A stretch of 64,000 nt of DNA from Paenibacillus wynnii (GTDB taxonomy: Bacteria; Bacillota; Bacilli; Paenibacillales; Paenibacillaceae): NCBI RefSeq assembly GCF_030812855.1, contig NZ_JAUSTK010000004.1, positions 186,001-250,000 on the forward strand, in the 5' to 3' direction. Made by a program: the position numbers and the translations under genes. Below the pieces are notes generated by a model. The model was not told where the DNA came from, ran no database searches, and worked only from the letters and a program-made list of their open reading frames with translations. Shown in pieces: positions 43,686 through 52,916 of the stretch. Numbering within the stretch: the stretch's first letter is position 1; the number at the start of each line of letters is the position of its first letter.

Positions 43686-43757
43686 GGGTTCGGAGGGTTC
43701 TTACGATCGCTGTTTTTAAAGGCGAACACTAACGTTTCTCCAGAATCCCTCCGACCC
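43686..43757. repeat. Long imperfect intergenic hairpin
   Basis: TCGGAGGG (with GGG outside and TTCT inside) pairs with CCCTCCGA (with CCC outside and AGAA inside), about 15 bp around a 40-nt loop. There is no T-tract, so it is not a simple terminator. It looks like a palindromic intergenic repeat unit. The rest of 43504-43960 contains no gene I can support. Confidence 0.6.
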
Positions 43758-43969
43758 TCCGCTCTGTTCGCTCATAGAGTCAACCTCTGATCCCTTTTTT
43801 ATTTCGCAATATCCATTTTAACATTACCAGTGTAAACAGTGTTGCTCGTATCGGTCGTTCTAACATTTTATGTTCCATGCTATTTCATATAGAACACATC
43901 TTTCATCTAACTTTTTGCCGTGTGCATTCTATGCATTTTACAAGCCAACTATTTATTGGCAAATAAGTA

Positions 43970-43998
43970 TTGACAGAATGTAAACGTATACATATAAT
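43970..43998 (+). promoter_or_regulatory. Perfect consensus sigma-A promoter
   Basis: TTGACA (43970-43975) and TATAAT (43993-43998) are separated by exactly 17 bp. Predicted start is near 44005. No protein gene follows on this strand. Confidence 0.88.
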
Positions 43999-44004
43999 AA
44001 AAGT

Positions 44005-44087
44005 ACAGTATGGTTTCTCTCCACTCCTATCCAAAACTGCTGCTCCTAGTGAGCAAAGGCCGCTTTTTGAAAGCGGTCTTTTTTTTG
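44005..44087 (+). ncRNA. Candidate small regulatory RNA, about 83 nt
   Basis: A perfect promoter is followed by a transcript that ends at an intrinsic terminator (GGCCGCTTT / AAAGCGGTC then TTTTTTTT). The 5' part is unpaired and C/U-rich (TTTCTCTCCACTCCTATCC, 44014-44032), complementary to GGAG-type ribosome binding sites. A small hairpin TGCTC / GAGCA (44041-44055) precedes the terminator. A possible 29-codon frame from ATG 44010 has no ribosome binding site and runs through the terminator, so a noncoding role is more likely. Family not recognised. Confidence 0.72.
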
Positions 44088-44110
44088 TCTATTTTTTGAA
44101 CAACCCTAAC

Positions 44111-44136
44111 AAAAAACCGGGGCAAAGGCCCCGGTC
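44111..44136 (-). terminator. Terminator of the aromatic supraoperon
   Basis: On the minus strand ACCGGGGC pairs with GCCCCGGT, followed by TTTTTGTT. It lies just past the tyrA stop. Confidence 0.92.
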
Positions 44137-45231
44137 CTACACATATACCAAATAATCATTATGCTGCAGTAGGATCTTGGCCCGTTCCATATCATGCTCC
44201 TGCCGAAAGGATAAACGCATGATGCCAGGGACATCTTCACGGCTCTCAATAATTTGTATGTTGCTAAGATTGATTCCCTCGTCTCCCAGCTCCGTAGCAA
44301 TCCGACCGATAATGCCGGGATGGTCAGGCACATCAATGTGTAGGTCAAACAAGGGGGCAATCATACCCTTTCGCCGTTCCGGCAGTTGGCTGCGAAAACC
44401 ATTCGCTTCATTGAAAGCTTCCTCAATACCTGCCCCGTCTTCATTTTCCAGCAGATCTACAAATGTAGAAACCTCCTGATTCCAGTCCTTTAGCAGCTTG
44501 AGCATAACATTTCGATTATTCAACAAAATATCGCGCCAGATTACGGGATCACTGGATGCAATCCGTGTGATATCACGGAAGCCTCCGGCGGCCAAAGTAC
44601 TATATAAAGAATCAGTATCATCATACGCATGGATTTGATTCACCAATGCCACCGCTATAATATGCGGCAAATGACTGATCGCTCCAACAATTTCATCATG
44701 GCGCTCCGGTTCCAGACGGACAATCTGTGCTCTGGTATGTAGTAGCAAGTTCTCAAGGGAACGGTAAGCTTGTTCAGGGACTCCAGGTGGTGGTGTAAGT
44801 ACATAATACGCATTCTCGAATAATAGGGAGGACGCTGCTTCCACTCCCGAACGTTCAGATCCTGCCATCGGATGTCCCCCAATAAAATGAACATTCGGAA
44901 GATCCAAGGAGATCGCACAAGCCGCAATGCTTGCTTTTGTGCTGCCAACATCCGTAATGATGCAGCCCGGTTTAAGTGGAAGCACGCTCAACTGCTGCAA
45001 ATAACTCTCAAGCATCCCCACTGGTACGCATAAAAAAATAAAATCAGCACCCAGCGCCGCTTCTTCAAGCGAAAGTGTCGCACTATCAACAACACCTCTG
45101 CTGACATACTTCACTGCTGATTCGGGGCGATGGGCGTGGCCTACAACGGTTAGACCCTCCTTGCCCTTAAAGCAAAGGGCCAGAGAGCCGCCGATCAGGC
45201 CGACGCCGAATATAGCTATTTTTGTCGTCAT
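44137..45231 (-). CDS. tyrA: Prephenate dehydrogenase
   Basis: 364 residues. NAD-dependent conversion of prephenate to 4-hydroxyphenylpyruvate for tyrosine. Rossmann motif IFGVGLIGGSLALCFKG at the N-terminus, conserved GGHPMAGSERSGV and HDEIVGAISHLPHIIA, then a C-terminal ACT domain (about 290-364, DHPGIIGRIATELGDEGINL), which suggests feedback control. It is last in the supraoperon. In B. subtilis aroE would follow; here a terminator and the small RNA candidate follow. Confidence 0.96.
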   Translation of the reverse strand: MTTKIAIFGVGLIGGSLALCFKGKEGLTVVGHAHRPESAVKYVSRGVVDSATLSLEEAALGADFIFLCVPVGMLESYLQQLSVLPLKPGCIITDVGSTKASIAACAISLDLPNVHFIGGHPMAGSERSGVEAASSLLFENAYYVLTPPPGVPEQAYRSLENLLLHTRAQIVRLEPERHDEIVGAISHLPHIIAVALVNQIHAYDDTDSLYSTLAAGGFRDITRIASSDPVIWRDILLNNRNVMLKLLKDWNQEVSTFVDLLENEDGAGIEEAFNEANGFRSQLPERRKGMIAPLFDLHIDVPDHPGIIGRIATELGDEGINLSNIQIIESREDVPGIMRLSFRQEHDMERAKILLQHNDYLVYV

Positions 45232-45280
45232 GTTCTTTGAACTACCTGCCTTCTATATTATCTATTAACTGCTGCGGCAA

Positions 45281-46378
45281 CTATGCTCTTACACCTTGCT
45301 CGGTAAGGATCTGTTCCAGAGCTTCAACAAATGCCTTATTCTGCTCCGCAGAGCCAACAGTAACTCGAATATATGTTGGATATAGACGATGTCCAGCTCT
45401 TACAATAACCCCTTTTCGCAGCAAAGATTCGAATACATCTAACGCAGACTTCCGAACATCAACCATAATAAAGTTTCCATGTGCTGGGAAGGATTCCAAG
45501 CCCAAACGTTTAAATTCAGCCTGCAGTTGTAGAATTCCGGCAGCATTTAAACGACGGCACTCCTGAACATAATCCTGATCCCCTAATGCTGCCAAAGCTC
45601 CTGCCTGAGCTACCCGGGAAGTATTAAAGGGCTCACGTACCTGATTAATTAATTTAATGATTTCGGGTCTTGCGACACCATAGCCAATTCGAAGAGCTGC
45701 AAGGCCATAAATTTTGGAAAAGGTGCGCAGAACAACTAGATTAGGATAACGCTCTAACAGCTTGATTCCATCAGAGTAGGTTAGATCCGTTACATATTCA
45801 GAGTAAGCTTCGTCCAATACTACCATTACCTGATTAGGCACCGAATCCAGAAAAGTTGTTAATGCATCTGCCGAAACTATGGTTCCGGTTGGGTTATTAG
45901 GGTTACATACCCAAATTACTTTTGTCCGGTCAGTGACTTTAGACAGCATTGCCTCAAGATCATGAGTTCCAGCGGCTAGCGGCACCTCTATAGTAACGGC
46001 ACCCTCGATATCAGCATTGCTCTTATAGACAGAGAACGTCTGATCAGCCATAATCGTCTCATCGCCAGGCAGAAAAAAGGCACGCGCTATCAGCGCTATA
46101 ATCTCATCAGAGCCGCAACCAAATATAATATTGTCACTATTTACTCCTAAATGAGCCGCTAGAGCCGAGGTTAATTCAGCAGCAGATCCATCCGGATAAA
46201 TACTTAGATTGTCCAGCTCGGAGATGATGGCTGCTTTGGCACTAGGTGAAGATCCGTAAGGATTCTCATTGGAAGCAAGCTTAATCACTTCATTAAGGCC
46301 CAGCTCCTTCTTCACTTCTTCTACAGGTTTGCCCGGTTTGTAGACTGGTAAATTCACAATACTAGGTTTCGGATTCAT
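45281..46378 (-). CDS. hisC: Histidinol-phosphate aminotransferase
   Basis: 365 residues, PLP-dependent class I/II aminotransferase. The PLP lysine is in RTFSKIYGLAALRIGY (about residue 223), and NPNNPTGTIVS and LASNENPYGSSP are present. In Bacillales this enzyme also transaminates phenylpyruvate and hydroxyphenylpyruvate, which explains its place between trpA and tyrA. Confidence 0.96.
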   Translation of the reverse strand: MNPKPSIVNLPVYKPGKPVEEVKKELGLNEVIKLASNENPYGSSPSAKAAIISELDNLSIYPDGSAAELTSALAAHLGVNSDNIIFGCGSDEIIALIARAFFLPGDETIMADQTFSVYKSNADIEGAVTIEVPLAAGTHDLEAMLSKVTDRTKVIWVCNPNNPTGTIVSADALTTFLDSVPNQVMVVLDEAYSEYVTDLTYSDGIKLLERYPNLVVLRTFSKIYGLAALRIGYGVARPEIIKLINQVREPFNTSRVAQAGALAALGDQDYVQECRRLNAAGILQLQAEFKRLGLESFPAHGNFIMVDVRKSALDVFESLLRKGVIVRAGHRLYPTYIRVTVGSAEQNKAFVEALEQILTEQGVRA

Positions 46379-46420
46379 TCAACGTCCCTCGCTCTCCATC
46401 ATATTAGTTCATTCATTCAA

Positions 46421-47260
46421 CTAGAGTAATCTCGACTCCGCTGGTCTTAATTGTGCCACAAATTCACGGATTTGCAAAAGCCCTTCGCTGCGAGTCGCTG
46501 GATTGTCGAGAAGTGGAATAACATCCTCAACTTTACGAACGATAGCGCTACCCACTACAACTCCATCACATATACTTGCGAACCGTGCAACTTGTTCACT
46601 GGTAGAAATCCCAAAACCAACCGCTACCGGCAGATCCGTTGCTTGACGGACAGAGCTGATAAACTCTTCTACACCAGCGTGGAAAGAGGAGCGTTCCCCA
46701 GTTACACCTAATGAGGAAACACAATACACAAATCCGCTTGCACCAGTTACGATCTTGGCGATTCGTTCACTGGAGGTTGGAGCCACCAAGGGAATAAGAT
46801 TCACTCCTACCTCGCGGCTGCGGCGGCGCATATCCGCGGATTCTTCAACTGGCAGGTCTGGGATAATTAACCCGCTGATCTCATGGTTGTTCACTTCCGC
46901 GAAGAAGTTATCTAATCCCATTTGCAGAACAGGATTGTAATAAGTAAATAGGATAAAGGGAAGGGTGCTTCCTGCTTGACGGGCCTTAAGCGCCGTTTCC
47001 ATACAGGTTCTTACATGAATACTGCTCTTAAGAGCACGAGCCGAGGCACGTTGGATAACGGGCCCGTCGGCTAGGGGATCTGAATAAGGAACACCCAGCT
47101 CCAGCATATCTGCTCCGGCTGCCTCCAGCTCCTGAATGATAGCAAGTGTCGTTTCCAAATCGGGATCTCCTACGGTTAGGAAAGGAATCAAAGCCGCCCG
47201 TCCTTGCTGCTTCAAATTCTGGAAAGTCACATCCATACGGTTAGTGGTTTCGGTTGTCAT
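46421..47260 (-). CDS. trpA: Tryptophan synthase alpha chain
   Basis: 279 residues. Cleaves indole-3-glycerol phosphate to indole. [19 protein letters not shown] and catalytic residues in [16 protein letters not shown] (Glu and Asp) are intact, as is the phosphate-binding [11 protein letters not shown]. Slightly long at the N-terminus. The ATG overlaps the trpB stop by 4 bp. Confidence 0.96.
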   Translation of the reverse strand: MTTETTNRMDVTFQNLKQQGRAALIPFLTVGDPDLETTLAIIQELEAAGADMLELGVPYSDPLADGPVIQRASARALKSSIHVRTCMETALKARQAGSTLPFILFTYYNPVLQMGLDNFFAEVNNHEISGLIIPDLPVEESADMRRRSREVGVNLIPLVAPTSSERIAKIVTGASGFVYCVSSLGVTGERSSFHAGVEEFISSVRQATDLPVAVGFGISTSEQVARFASICDGVVVGSAIVRKVEDVIPLLDNPATRSEGLLQIREFVAQLRPAESRLL

Positions 47261-48456
47261 TTCTTCTCCGCCCCTTCTGTATAGGCCAAGATCGATTCTA
47301 CATCTTTATCCCCGCGGCCCGAAAGACAGATCACAATAATATCGTCTTTAGTAAGACTTGGAGCAATCTTAGCGACATGTGCTATAGCATGGGCCGATTC
47401 AAGCGCCGGGATAATACCCTCGGTCACACACAACAGCTTTAGGGCATCCATAGCTTCATCGTCCGTTACGGGAACATATTGCGCACGTTCGATATCTTTT
47501 AAGTAGGAGTGCTCTGGACCAACTCCCGGGTAATCCAGACCTGCCGATATGGAATGAGCCTCTTGAACCTGTCCATACTCATCCTGCAGCAGATAGCTCA
47601 TAGAACCCTGGAATACGCCGTGACTTCCCTTGCTCATTGTGGCCGCATGGAAAGGGGTATCGACTCCTTTACCAGCCGCCTCTACACCTATCATCCCTAC
47701 ACCATCATCGCCAACAAAAGGATAGAACATCCCGATGGCATTACTACCGCCACCTACAGCAGCCACCAGCAGATCCGGCAGACGGCCTTCAGCCTCCAGG
47801 ATTTGGCGTCTAGTCTCGTCACCGATAATACGTTGGAAATTACGAACCATCATCGGATAAGGGTGAGGGCCTACTGCAGAACCAAGCACGTAGAACGTAT
47901 CATCGACATGACTGACCCAATAGCGGAGCGCCTCATTCCCAGCATCCTTCAGTGTGCGAGTACCCGAGGTAACCGGAATAACTTCGGCTCCCAGCAGCTT
48001 CATACGAAATACATTAAGCGCTTGTCGGCGTGTATCCTCTTCTCCCATGAATACCTTGCATTCCATCCCGAGCAGCGCAGCAACTGTTGCTGTCGCGACC
48101 CCGTGCTGCCCCGCTCCCGTTTCTGCAATAACCTTTGTTTTACCCATCATTTTAGCCAGAATGCCCTGACCTATGGCATTGTTAATTTTATGGGCTCCTG
48201 TGTGGTTGAGATCTTCACGTTTTAAGTATATTTTGGCTTCACCAAGATGCTTGCTGAGACGTTCAGCGTAATAAAGCGGAGTCTCCCGCCCGGAGTACTG
48301 TTTAAGAAGATAATCTATTTCAGCCTGAAAAGCGGGATCACCGGAATACTTACGGTAAGCCTCTTCCAGCTCAATTAATGCATTCATCAAAGTTTCAGGT
48401 ACGTAACGTCCTCCGAAGGAACCAAAACGTCCTTGCTGATCCGGAACTTCTATCAT
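47257..48456 (-). CDS. trpB: Tryptophan synthase beta chain
   Basis: 399 residues. PLP enzyme joining indole and serine. PLP lysine in [18 protein letters not shown], and the phosphate loop [11 protein letters not shown]. The start overlaps trpF by 4 bp. Normal TrpB1 length, no fusion. Confidence 0.97.
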   Translation of the reverse strand: MIEVPDQQGRFGSFGGRYVPETLMNALIELEEAYRKYSGDPAFQAEIDYLLKQYSGRETPLYYAERLSKHLGEAKIYLKREDLNHTGAHKINNAIGQGILAKMMGKTKVIAETGAGQHGVATATVAALLGMECKVFMGEEDTRRQALNVFRMKLLGAEVIPVTSGTRTLKDAGNEALRYWVSHVDDTFYVLGSAVGPHPYPMMVRNFQRIIGDETRRQILEAEGRLPDLLVAAVGGGSNAIGMFYPFVGDDGVGMIGVEAAGKGVDTPFHAATMSKGSHGVFQGSMSYLLQDEYGQVQEAHSISAGLDYPGVGPEHSYLKDIERAQYVPVTDDEAMDALKLLCVTEGIIPALESAHAIAHVAKIAPSLTKDDIIVICLSGRGDKDVESILAYTEGAEKK

Positions 48457-49130
48457 GATTGCTTCACCCTCTCTACAAAAGCTGTCATCTTAACGATATC
48501 CTTTAGACCGTCTGTTTCTACTCCGCTGGAAACGTCAACTCCATCAGGAGCATAACCCTCCAGCAGTTCTCCAACATTATCAGGATGGAGTCCACCGGCT
48601 ACGAACAGCGGAATACCTAGTGCCGCCGCTTGCTCTTTATATCCCGGGATTTTTTCCCAGGCAAATGTACGACCAGAACCGCCTTTTTGCTGAGGATCAT
48701 AAGTATCCAGCAGCAGCGCATGTACAGAACCGGCAAAATCTTCGATTCTAAAGTTATTTCCATTCTTGCTGTTATCTTGTGCTGCAACTGAGACTGTCTT
48801 CCAGACTTGAACCTGTGGAAATGTTTCCTGCACCTTACGGCAAAAATCAGGTCCCTCATCACCATGCAGCTGAATCACGTCCAGCGGGACCACAGAGAGC
48901 AGCTCTCTCAATTCTTCAATCTCAGGATTCACAAAAACTCCGGTAGTCCGTGGAGCCTCTCCTGTCTTCCAGCCCTCAAGCTCAGCTATAAGCTCAGCGG
49001 CTCTTTCAGGTGTAACTTTGCGACGGCTCGGTGCAAAGACAAGTCCGATATAATCCAGAGGCAAGTGTAACATAGATTTTAGCACTTCAACGTCCTGAAG
49101 TCCACAGATTTTTACCATTGTCTTAGTCAT
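48453..49130 (-). CDS. trpF: Phosphoribosylanthranilate isomerase
   Basis: About 225 residues from ATG 49130; a GTG at 49139 with AAGGAAGG close by is an alternative. [11 protein letters not shown] with the catalytic Cys, and VQLHGDE-type [11 protein letters not shown] and [11 protein letters not shown] phosphate-binding segments are present. It overlaps trpC at its start and trpB at its end, so it is tightly coupled. Confidence 0.94.
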   Translation of the reverse strand: MTKTMVKICGLQDVEVLKSMLHLPLDYIGLVFAPSRRKVTPERAAELIAELEGWKTGEAPRTTGVFVNPEIEELRELLSVVPLDVIQLHGDEGPDFCRKVQETFPQVQVWKTVSVAAQDNSKNGNNFRIEDFAGSVHALLLDTYDPQQKGGSGRTFAWEKIPGYKEQAAALGIPLFVAGGLHPDNVGELLEGYAPDGVDVSSGVETDGLKDIVKMTAFVERVKQS

Positions 49131-49953
49131 TTCTGACACGAATCCTTCCTTCCGGCAGAGCGCCCAGCAACCCATTGATGGCATCCTCAACATTTGGTTG
49201 ACGCATCAAATATTCCCCTACCAGCACTCCTTCAGCCCGTGTACCTTTTAGAAATTCAATATCCATCGGGCCGGCAATCCCGCTTTCACTAATAACGGGC
49301 ACTCCTTGTGGAATAAGGCTAGCCAACATCTCCGTTGTATGCAATGATGTCTCAAAAGTTCGAAGGTTACGATTATTAATTCCGAGCAAAACATGATTAT
49401 CCACTGCCTTGCCAGTTTCAAGCACTGCTTCCAGTTCACTCTGGTCATGCACCTCAATTAATACATCAAGGCTGAGATTTGCGGCAATATCTGTAAAGGC
49501 TGAAAGCACAGAAGGTGTCAAAATCGCTGCAATTAACAGCACCGCATCCGCTCCAAGCAATCGCGCCTCATAAATTTGCTTCTCATCAACTATAAAATCT
49601 TTCCGCAGCAGAGGAAGCTTCACCGCATTACGAACCTGCTGTAAATAAGCACCACTGCCTTGAAAATAATCAACATCCGTCAGAACGGATAAACAATCCG
49701 CACCTCCGGCTTCATATCCCTTAGCGATAGCAACAGGGTCGAAATCCGCTCGGATCAAACCTTTCGAGGGCGATGCTTTTTTCACTTCGGCGATAAGACC
49801 CATACTCCGATTTCTCCGATTCGTCAGCGCATCCCGAAAGCCCCTTGTTGCTGGTAATTCAGCAATCTTCCGTTCTGCTTCAGTCAAGGAAAATGTTGTA
49901 CTAAGAATTTCAACTTCTCTAATCTTGGTGGCGATAATCTTATCAAGATACAT
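49123..49953 (-). CDS. trpC: Indole-3-glycerol phosphate synthase
   Basis: 276 residues. Single-function IGPS. Catalytic lysines in LIAEVKKASPSKGLIR and LLRKDFIVDEKQIYEA, and LGINNRNLRTFETSL and ISESGIAGPMDIEFL complete the barrel. It overlaps trpD by about 11 bp. Confidence 0.96.
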   Translation of the reverse strand: MYLDKIIATKIREVEILSTTFSLTEAERKIAELPATRGFRDALTNRRNRSMGLIAEVKKASPSKGLIRADFDPVAIAKGYEAGGADCLSVLTDVDYFQGSGAYLQQVRNAVKLPLLRKDFIVDEKQIYEARLLGADAVLLIAAILTPSVLSAFTDIAANLSLDVLIEVHDQSELEAVLETGKAVDNHVLLGINNRNLRTFETSLHTTEMLASLIPQGVPVISESGIAGPMDIEFLKGTRAEGVLVGEYLMRQPNVEDAINGLLGALPEGRIRVRND

Positions 49954-50983
49954 AGTTAAGCTCCTTCGTCATGGCCACAAGCTGTTCCAGCTTACGGAGC
50001 GCTTGTCCCGAATCTACTACAGTCTTTGCCTTCTCCACACCGCCCGCCAACGTATCGGCAAGTCCTGCAACATAAATACAGGCGCCGGCATTCGCGAGGA
50101 CAATATCCCGGTAAGGAGTCATGGCCCCTTGAAGCACAGAAGTGATGATGGCTGCATTTTCAACCGCATCACCGCCTAGAACGTTCTCCAAGGGATGCGT
50201 TTCAAGGCCTAACTCGTGTGGAGTCACTTCAAAAGTTGTTACCCTTCCCCCCCGCAATTCAGACACTTGGGTAGGCGCCGAGATACTGATCTCGTCCAGC
50301 CCATCCAAACTGCTTACCACAAGAGCACGCTTGGAGCCGAGCTCCCTCAATACGGTAGCAACGGTTTCTGTCTTGTTGCGGTCATATATTCCTAGCAATT
50401 GGCGATCAGCCCCAGCCGGATTTGTAAGGGGACCTAGCATATTGAACACTGTCCGAACACCAAGCTCGCGGCGAGGTGCGGCGGCATGACGCATAGACGG
50501 GTGATAAATTTGCGCAAAGAGGAAGCATATCCCGATGTTATCCAAGCACTGCCGAGCCTGTTCTGCATTCAAATGGATGTTAACACCGAGTGCTTCGAGA
50601 ACATCTGCACTACCCGCTTTGCTGGTAGCTGATCGGTTTCCATGCTTAGCCACCCGTACCGAAGCCGCAGAGGAAATGATCGCTGAGGCAGTCGAAATAT
50701 TGAATTTGGAAATACCAGATCCACCTGTGCCGCATGTATCCAGAAGTCTAGAGGTTTCTGTGACTACATGTGTCCCGAAGCCGCGCATAGCCTCTGCAAA
50801 TCCGGTAATCTCATCCACGGTTTCCCCTTTAATTCGCAGCGCGGTCAATAATGAACCGATTTGGGCAGGGGATGCACTTCCTTCCATAATTGACACCATA
50901 ATATCCCTTGCTTGCCCTCGGGTAAGGTTATCACCCTCAATCAGTCCTTTAATACCGGCTTGAATAATTTGCGTTGCTTCCAT
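49943..50983 (-). CDS. trpD: Anthranilate phosphoribosyltransferase
   Basis: 346 residues. The PRPP-binding DTCGTGGSGISKFNISTA is intact, as are KHGNRSATSKAGSADVLEAL and the metal-binding segment SLDGLDEISISAPT. It starts 58 bp after trpE. There is no trpG between trpE and trpD, so the glutaminase subunit must be shared with folate synthesis, as in B. subtilis. Confidence 0.96.
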   Translation of the reverse strand: MEATQIIQAGIKGLIEGDNLTRGQARDIMVSIMEGSASPAQIGSLLTALRIKGETVDEITGFAEAMRGFGTHVVTETSRLLDTCGTGGSGISKFNISTASAIISSAASVRVAKHGNRSATSKAGSADVLEALGVNIHLNAEQARQCLDNIGICFLFAQIYHPSMRHAAAPRRELGVRTVFNMLGPLTNPAGADRQLLGIYDRNKTETVATVLRELGSKRALVVSSLDGLDEISISAPTQVSELRGGRVTTFEVTPHELGLETHPLENVLGGDAVENAAIITSVLQGAMTPYRDIVLANAGACIYVAGLADTLAGGVEKAKTVVDSGQALRKLEQLVAMTKELNYVS

Positions 50984-51041
50984 CTCTTTCTCCCCCCAGC
51001 CTTATGAATTTAGCGCTTAATCTCTATGATTCAATCCTTGT

Positions 51042-52595
51042 TCAAGGTGTATACTCATACAAGTAATCCTGGTTGATAACCTCATTTTGTTTTACCGCCG
51101 GCGGGAACATCGCTTCAGCCATTCGAATCGCCTTCAACATCCCTTTGGCTTTGTTAACTGTCTCTTCGTATTCCTTCTCCGGAACTGAATCCCAGACGAT
51201 ACCCGCACCTGCCTGAACATACGCCCGCCCTTTCCGAAAAATAATGGTTCGTATTGTAATGCATGAATCCATATTTCCCGAAAATCCGAGATATCCAATA
51301 GCTCCGGCATAAGCACCACGGGCTTCCTTCTCCAGCTCAGCTATAATTCCCATAGCCCGCAACTTAGGCGCACCGGAAACCGTACCGGCAGGCAAACAAG
51401 ATAGGAAAGCATCAAAGAAATCCTTATCTTCCCGCAAAGTCCCCGAGACATTGGATACTATGTGCATAACATGCGAGTACTTTTCAATCTCCATAAAAGA
51501 ATCGCATTTCACGGATCCGAACTTGGAAACTCGACCTAAATCGTTGCGTCCCAGATCGACCAGCATCAAATGCTCTGCCCGCTCTTTTTCGTCCTCCAGG
51601 AGTTCTGCGGCAAGTGCCCGATCCATAGCTTCGTTCTCACCCCGTGGACGCGTTCCGGCAATGGGGCGTGTCTCAAGCCGATCCCCATCCACTTTGACAA
51701 GTGCTTCAGGTGAAGTTCCGACAATGATCTCATCATCCATTTTCAAATAGTACATATAGGGGGATGGGTTCAAGGTCCGCAACAAACGATAGACATGCAG
51801 TGGTGACACTTCAGTATCGATATGGAAACGTTGGGATAATACAACCTGGAAAATATCTCCGGCACGAATATATTCCTTAGCTTGCTCTACATTGCCAATG
51901 TATTGTTCCTTGGTGAGGTTGGATTGTATATCGCCAAGTTCGATGTCCGAAGGGATGCTGCGACGGTTCACATTCTCCTTCGGACCTTCCTTTTGCAAAT
52001 CTTCTGCCATAGCCTCCAGCTTGTCGCTAAGCTCCTCGTAATTGGCTCTGATATCGGAGTCGGTGTCACCGTCTTTAATATGCAGGTTGCCGACAAGAAG
52101 AATTTGCTGCTTCACATGATCGAACACAATGATCCGATCACAGAACATAAAGCGGATGTCATCCATATTAAGATCGTCATTAGCATGAGACGGTAGCTTT
52201 TCATAATATTGCAGCAGGTCATATCCGAAAAAACCAATAGCCCCACCTGTGAATGGTGGCATTTCATCAAGCTTAGGACTACGGTAGGAACGAAGTAGTG
52301 CCTTAAGCTCTTCAATGGGTTTGCCGTTGAGTTGCTTCTTTTCTCCACCGCATTCCACGTTGATTACACCTTTTTTACCGGAAATCATTAGAAAGGGATC
52401 ACTGCCTATGAAAGAATAACGGGCCCATTGAATGCCGCCCTCCACACTTTCCAGTAAAAAGGCGCGGTCACGTCCTGCAAAACGCTGAAAGATTCGGATG
52501 GGTGTCTCCATATCGGCAAGCAGCCGTTTGACAACAGGAATCAAATTATATTGCTTGGATAGTTTTACTACTTCCTGGGCGCTGGGGTTCGTCAT
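51042..52595 (-). CDS. trpE: Anthranilate synthase component I
   Basis: 517 residues. Chorismate-binding domain with GTSPEALVKV, RPIAGTRPRG, and HLMLVDLGRNDLGRVS. The N-terminal feedback site is present (FLLESVEGG, then RYSFIG). It is first of trpEDCFBA-hisC-tyrA, behind a TRAP-type leader. The ribosome binding site is AAGGAGGGC, a sequence that could also be sequestered by leader folding. Confidence 0.96.
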   Translation of the reverse strand: MTNPSAQEVVKLSKQYNLIPVVKRLLADMETPIRIFQRFAGRDRAFLLESVEGGIQWARYSFIGSDPFLMISGKKGVINVECGGEKKQLNGKPIEELKALLRSYRSPKLDEMPPFTGGAIGFFGYDLLQYYEKLPSHANDDLNMDDIRFMFCDRIIVFDHVKQQILLVGNLHIKDGDTDSDIRANYEELSDKLEAMAEDLQKEGPKENVNRRSIPSDIELGDIQSNLTKEQYIGNVEQAKEYIRAGDIFQVVLSQRFHIDTEVSPLHVYRLLRTLNPSPYMYYLKMDDEIIVGTSPEALVKVDGDRLETRPIAGTRPRGENEAMDRALAAELLEDEKERAEHLMLVDLGRNDLGRVSKFGSVKCDSFMEIEKYSHVMHIVSNVSGTLREDKDFFDAFLSCLPAGTVSGAPKLRAMGIIAELEKEARGAYAGAIGYLGFSGNMDSCITIRTIIFRKGRAYVQAGAGIVWDSVPEKEYEETVNKAKGMLKAIRMAEAMFPPAVKQNEVINQDYLYEYTP

Positions 52596-52635
52596 TATGA
52601 GCCCTCCTTAGGGAATGTTATAGGTGTTAAAATAC

Positions 52636-52663
52636 AGAAAAACCTCCACCGAAGTAGAGGTTT
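52636..52663 (-). terminator. Attenuator terminator in the trp leader
   Basis: On the minus strand AACCTCTAC pairs perfectly with GTGGAGGTT around TTCG and is followed by TTTCTG. The 5' arm CTCTACT is complementary to AGTAGAG, which occurs twice in the upstream TRAP-site region, so antitermination can compete with it. Confidence 0.88.
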
Positions 52664-52820
52664 ATGTAAGTAAGTATGTTAAAAAGAGCATAGTATCGGC
52701 TTCGAAATCTACAGAATGGCATCATTTCAGGATACACTGATATCACAAATAAACTCCAGCGTAGGATTAAATGATGAACCCTGTACAACGTAATCCGATT
52801 ATACTAATAAATCCATAGCA

Positions 52821-52867
52821 CTCTGCTCAACTATACTCTACTCAACTAACTCTGCTCTACTCGACTA
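52821..52867 (-). promoter_or_regulatory. TRAP-binding site of the trp leader
   Basis: On the minus strand ten (G/T)AG triplets (7 GAG, 3 TAG) occur in 47 nt, all spaced by 2 nt except one 1-nt spacer. An eleventh TAG lies 6 nt further upstream, inside the predicted -10. TRAP, an 11-mer, binds about 11 such triplets in B. subtilis. The TRAP gene mtrB is at 63191 in this window. Tryptophan-bound TRAP would cover the AGTAGAG segments and favour the terminator. Confidence 0.93.
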
Positions 52868-52872
52868 ATTAC

Positions 52873-52902
52873 ACTATACATGAAGCTCACAGTTATTTAC
52901 AA
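52873..52902 (-). promoter_or_regulatory. Predicted internal promoter for trpE
   Basis: On the minus strand TTGTAA (52897-52902) and TATAGT (52873-52878) are separated by 18 bp, between aroH and the TRAP site. A start near 52866 would put the triplets at the very 5' end of the mRNA. Read-through from aroCBH is also possible. Confidence 0.5.
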
Positions 52903-52916
52903 CCCCGAGCTTTAGA

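Noticed and set aside
43970-44155. 61-residue open frame over the small RNA region
   Set aside because: Its start lies in the promoter and the frame runs through two terminators; no ribosome binding site.
52636-52750. Possible 32-codon leader peptide (MMPFCRFRSRYY...) in the trp leader
   Set aside because: It has no Trp codon and no ribosome binding site, so ribosome-stalling attenuation is unlikely; TRAP triplets explain control better.
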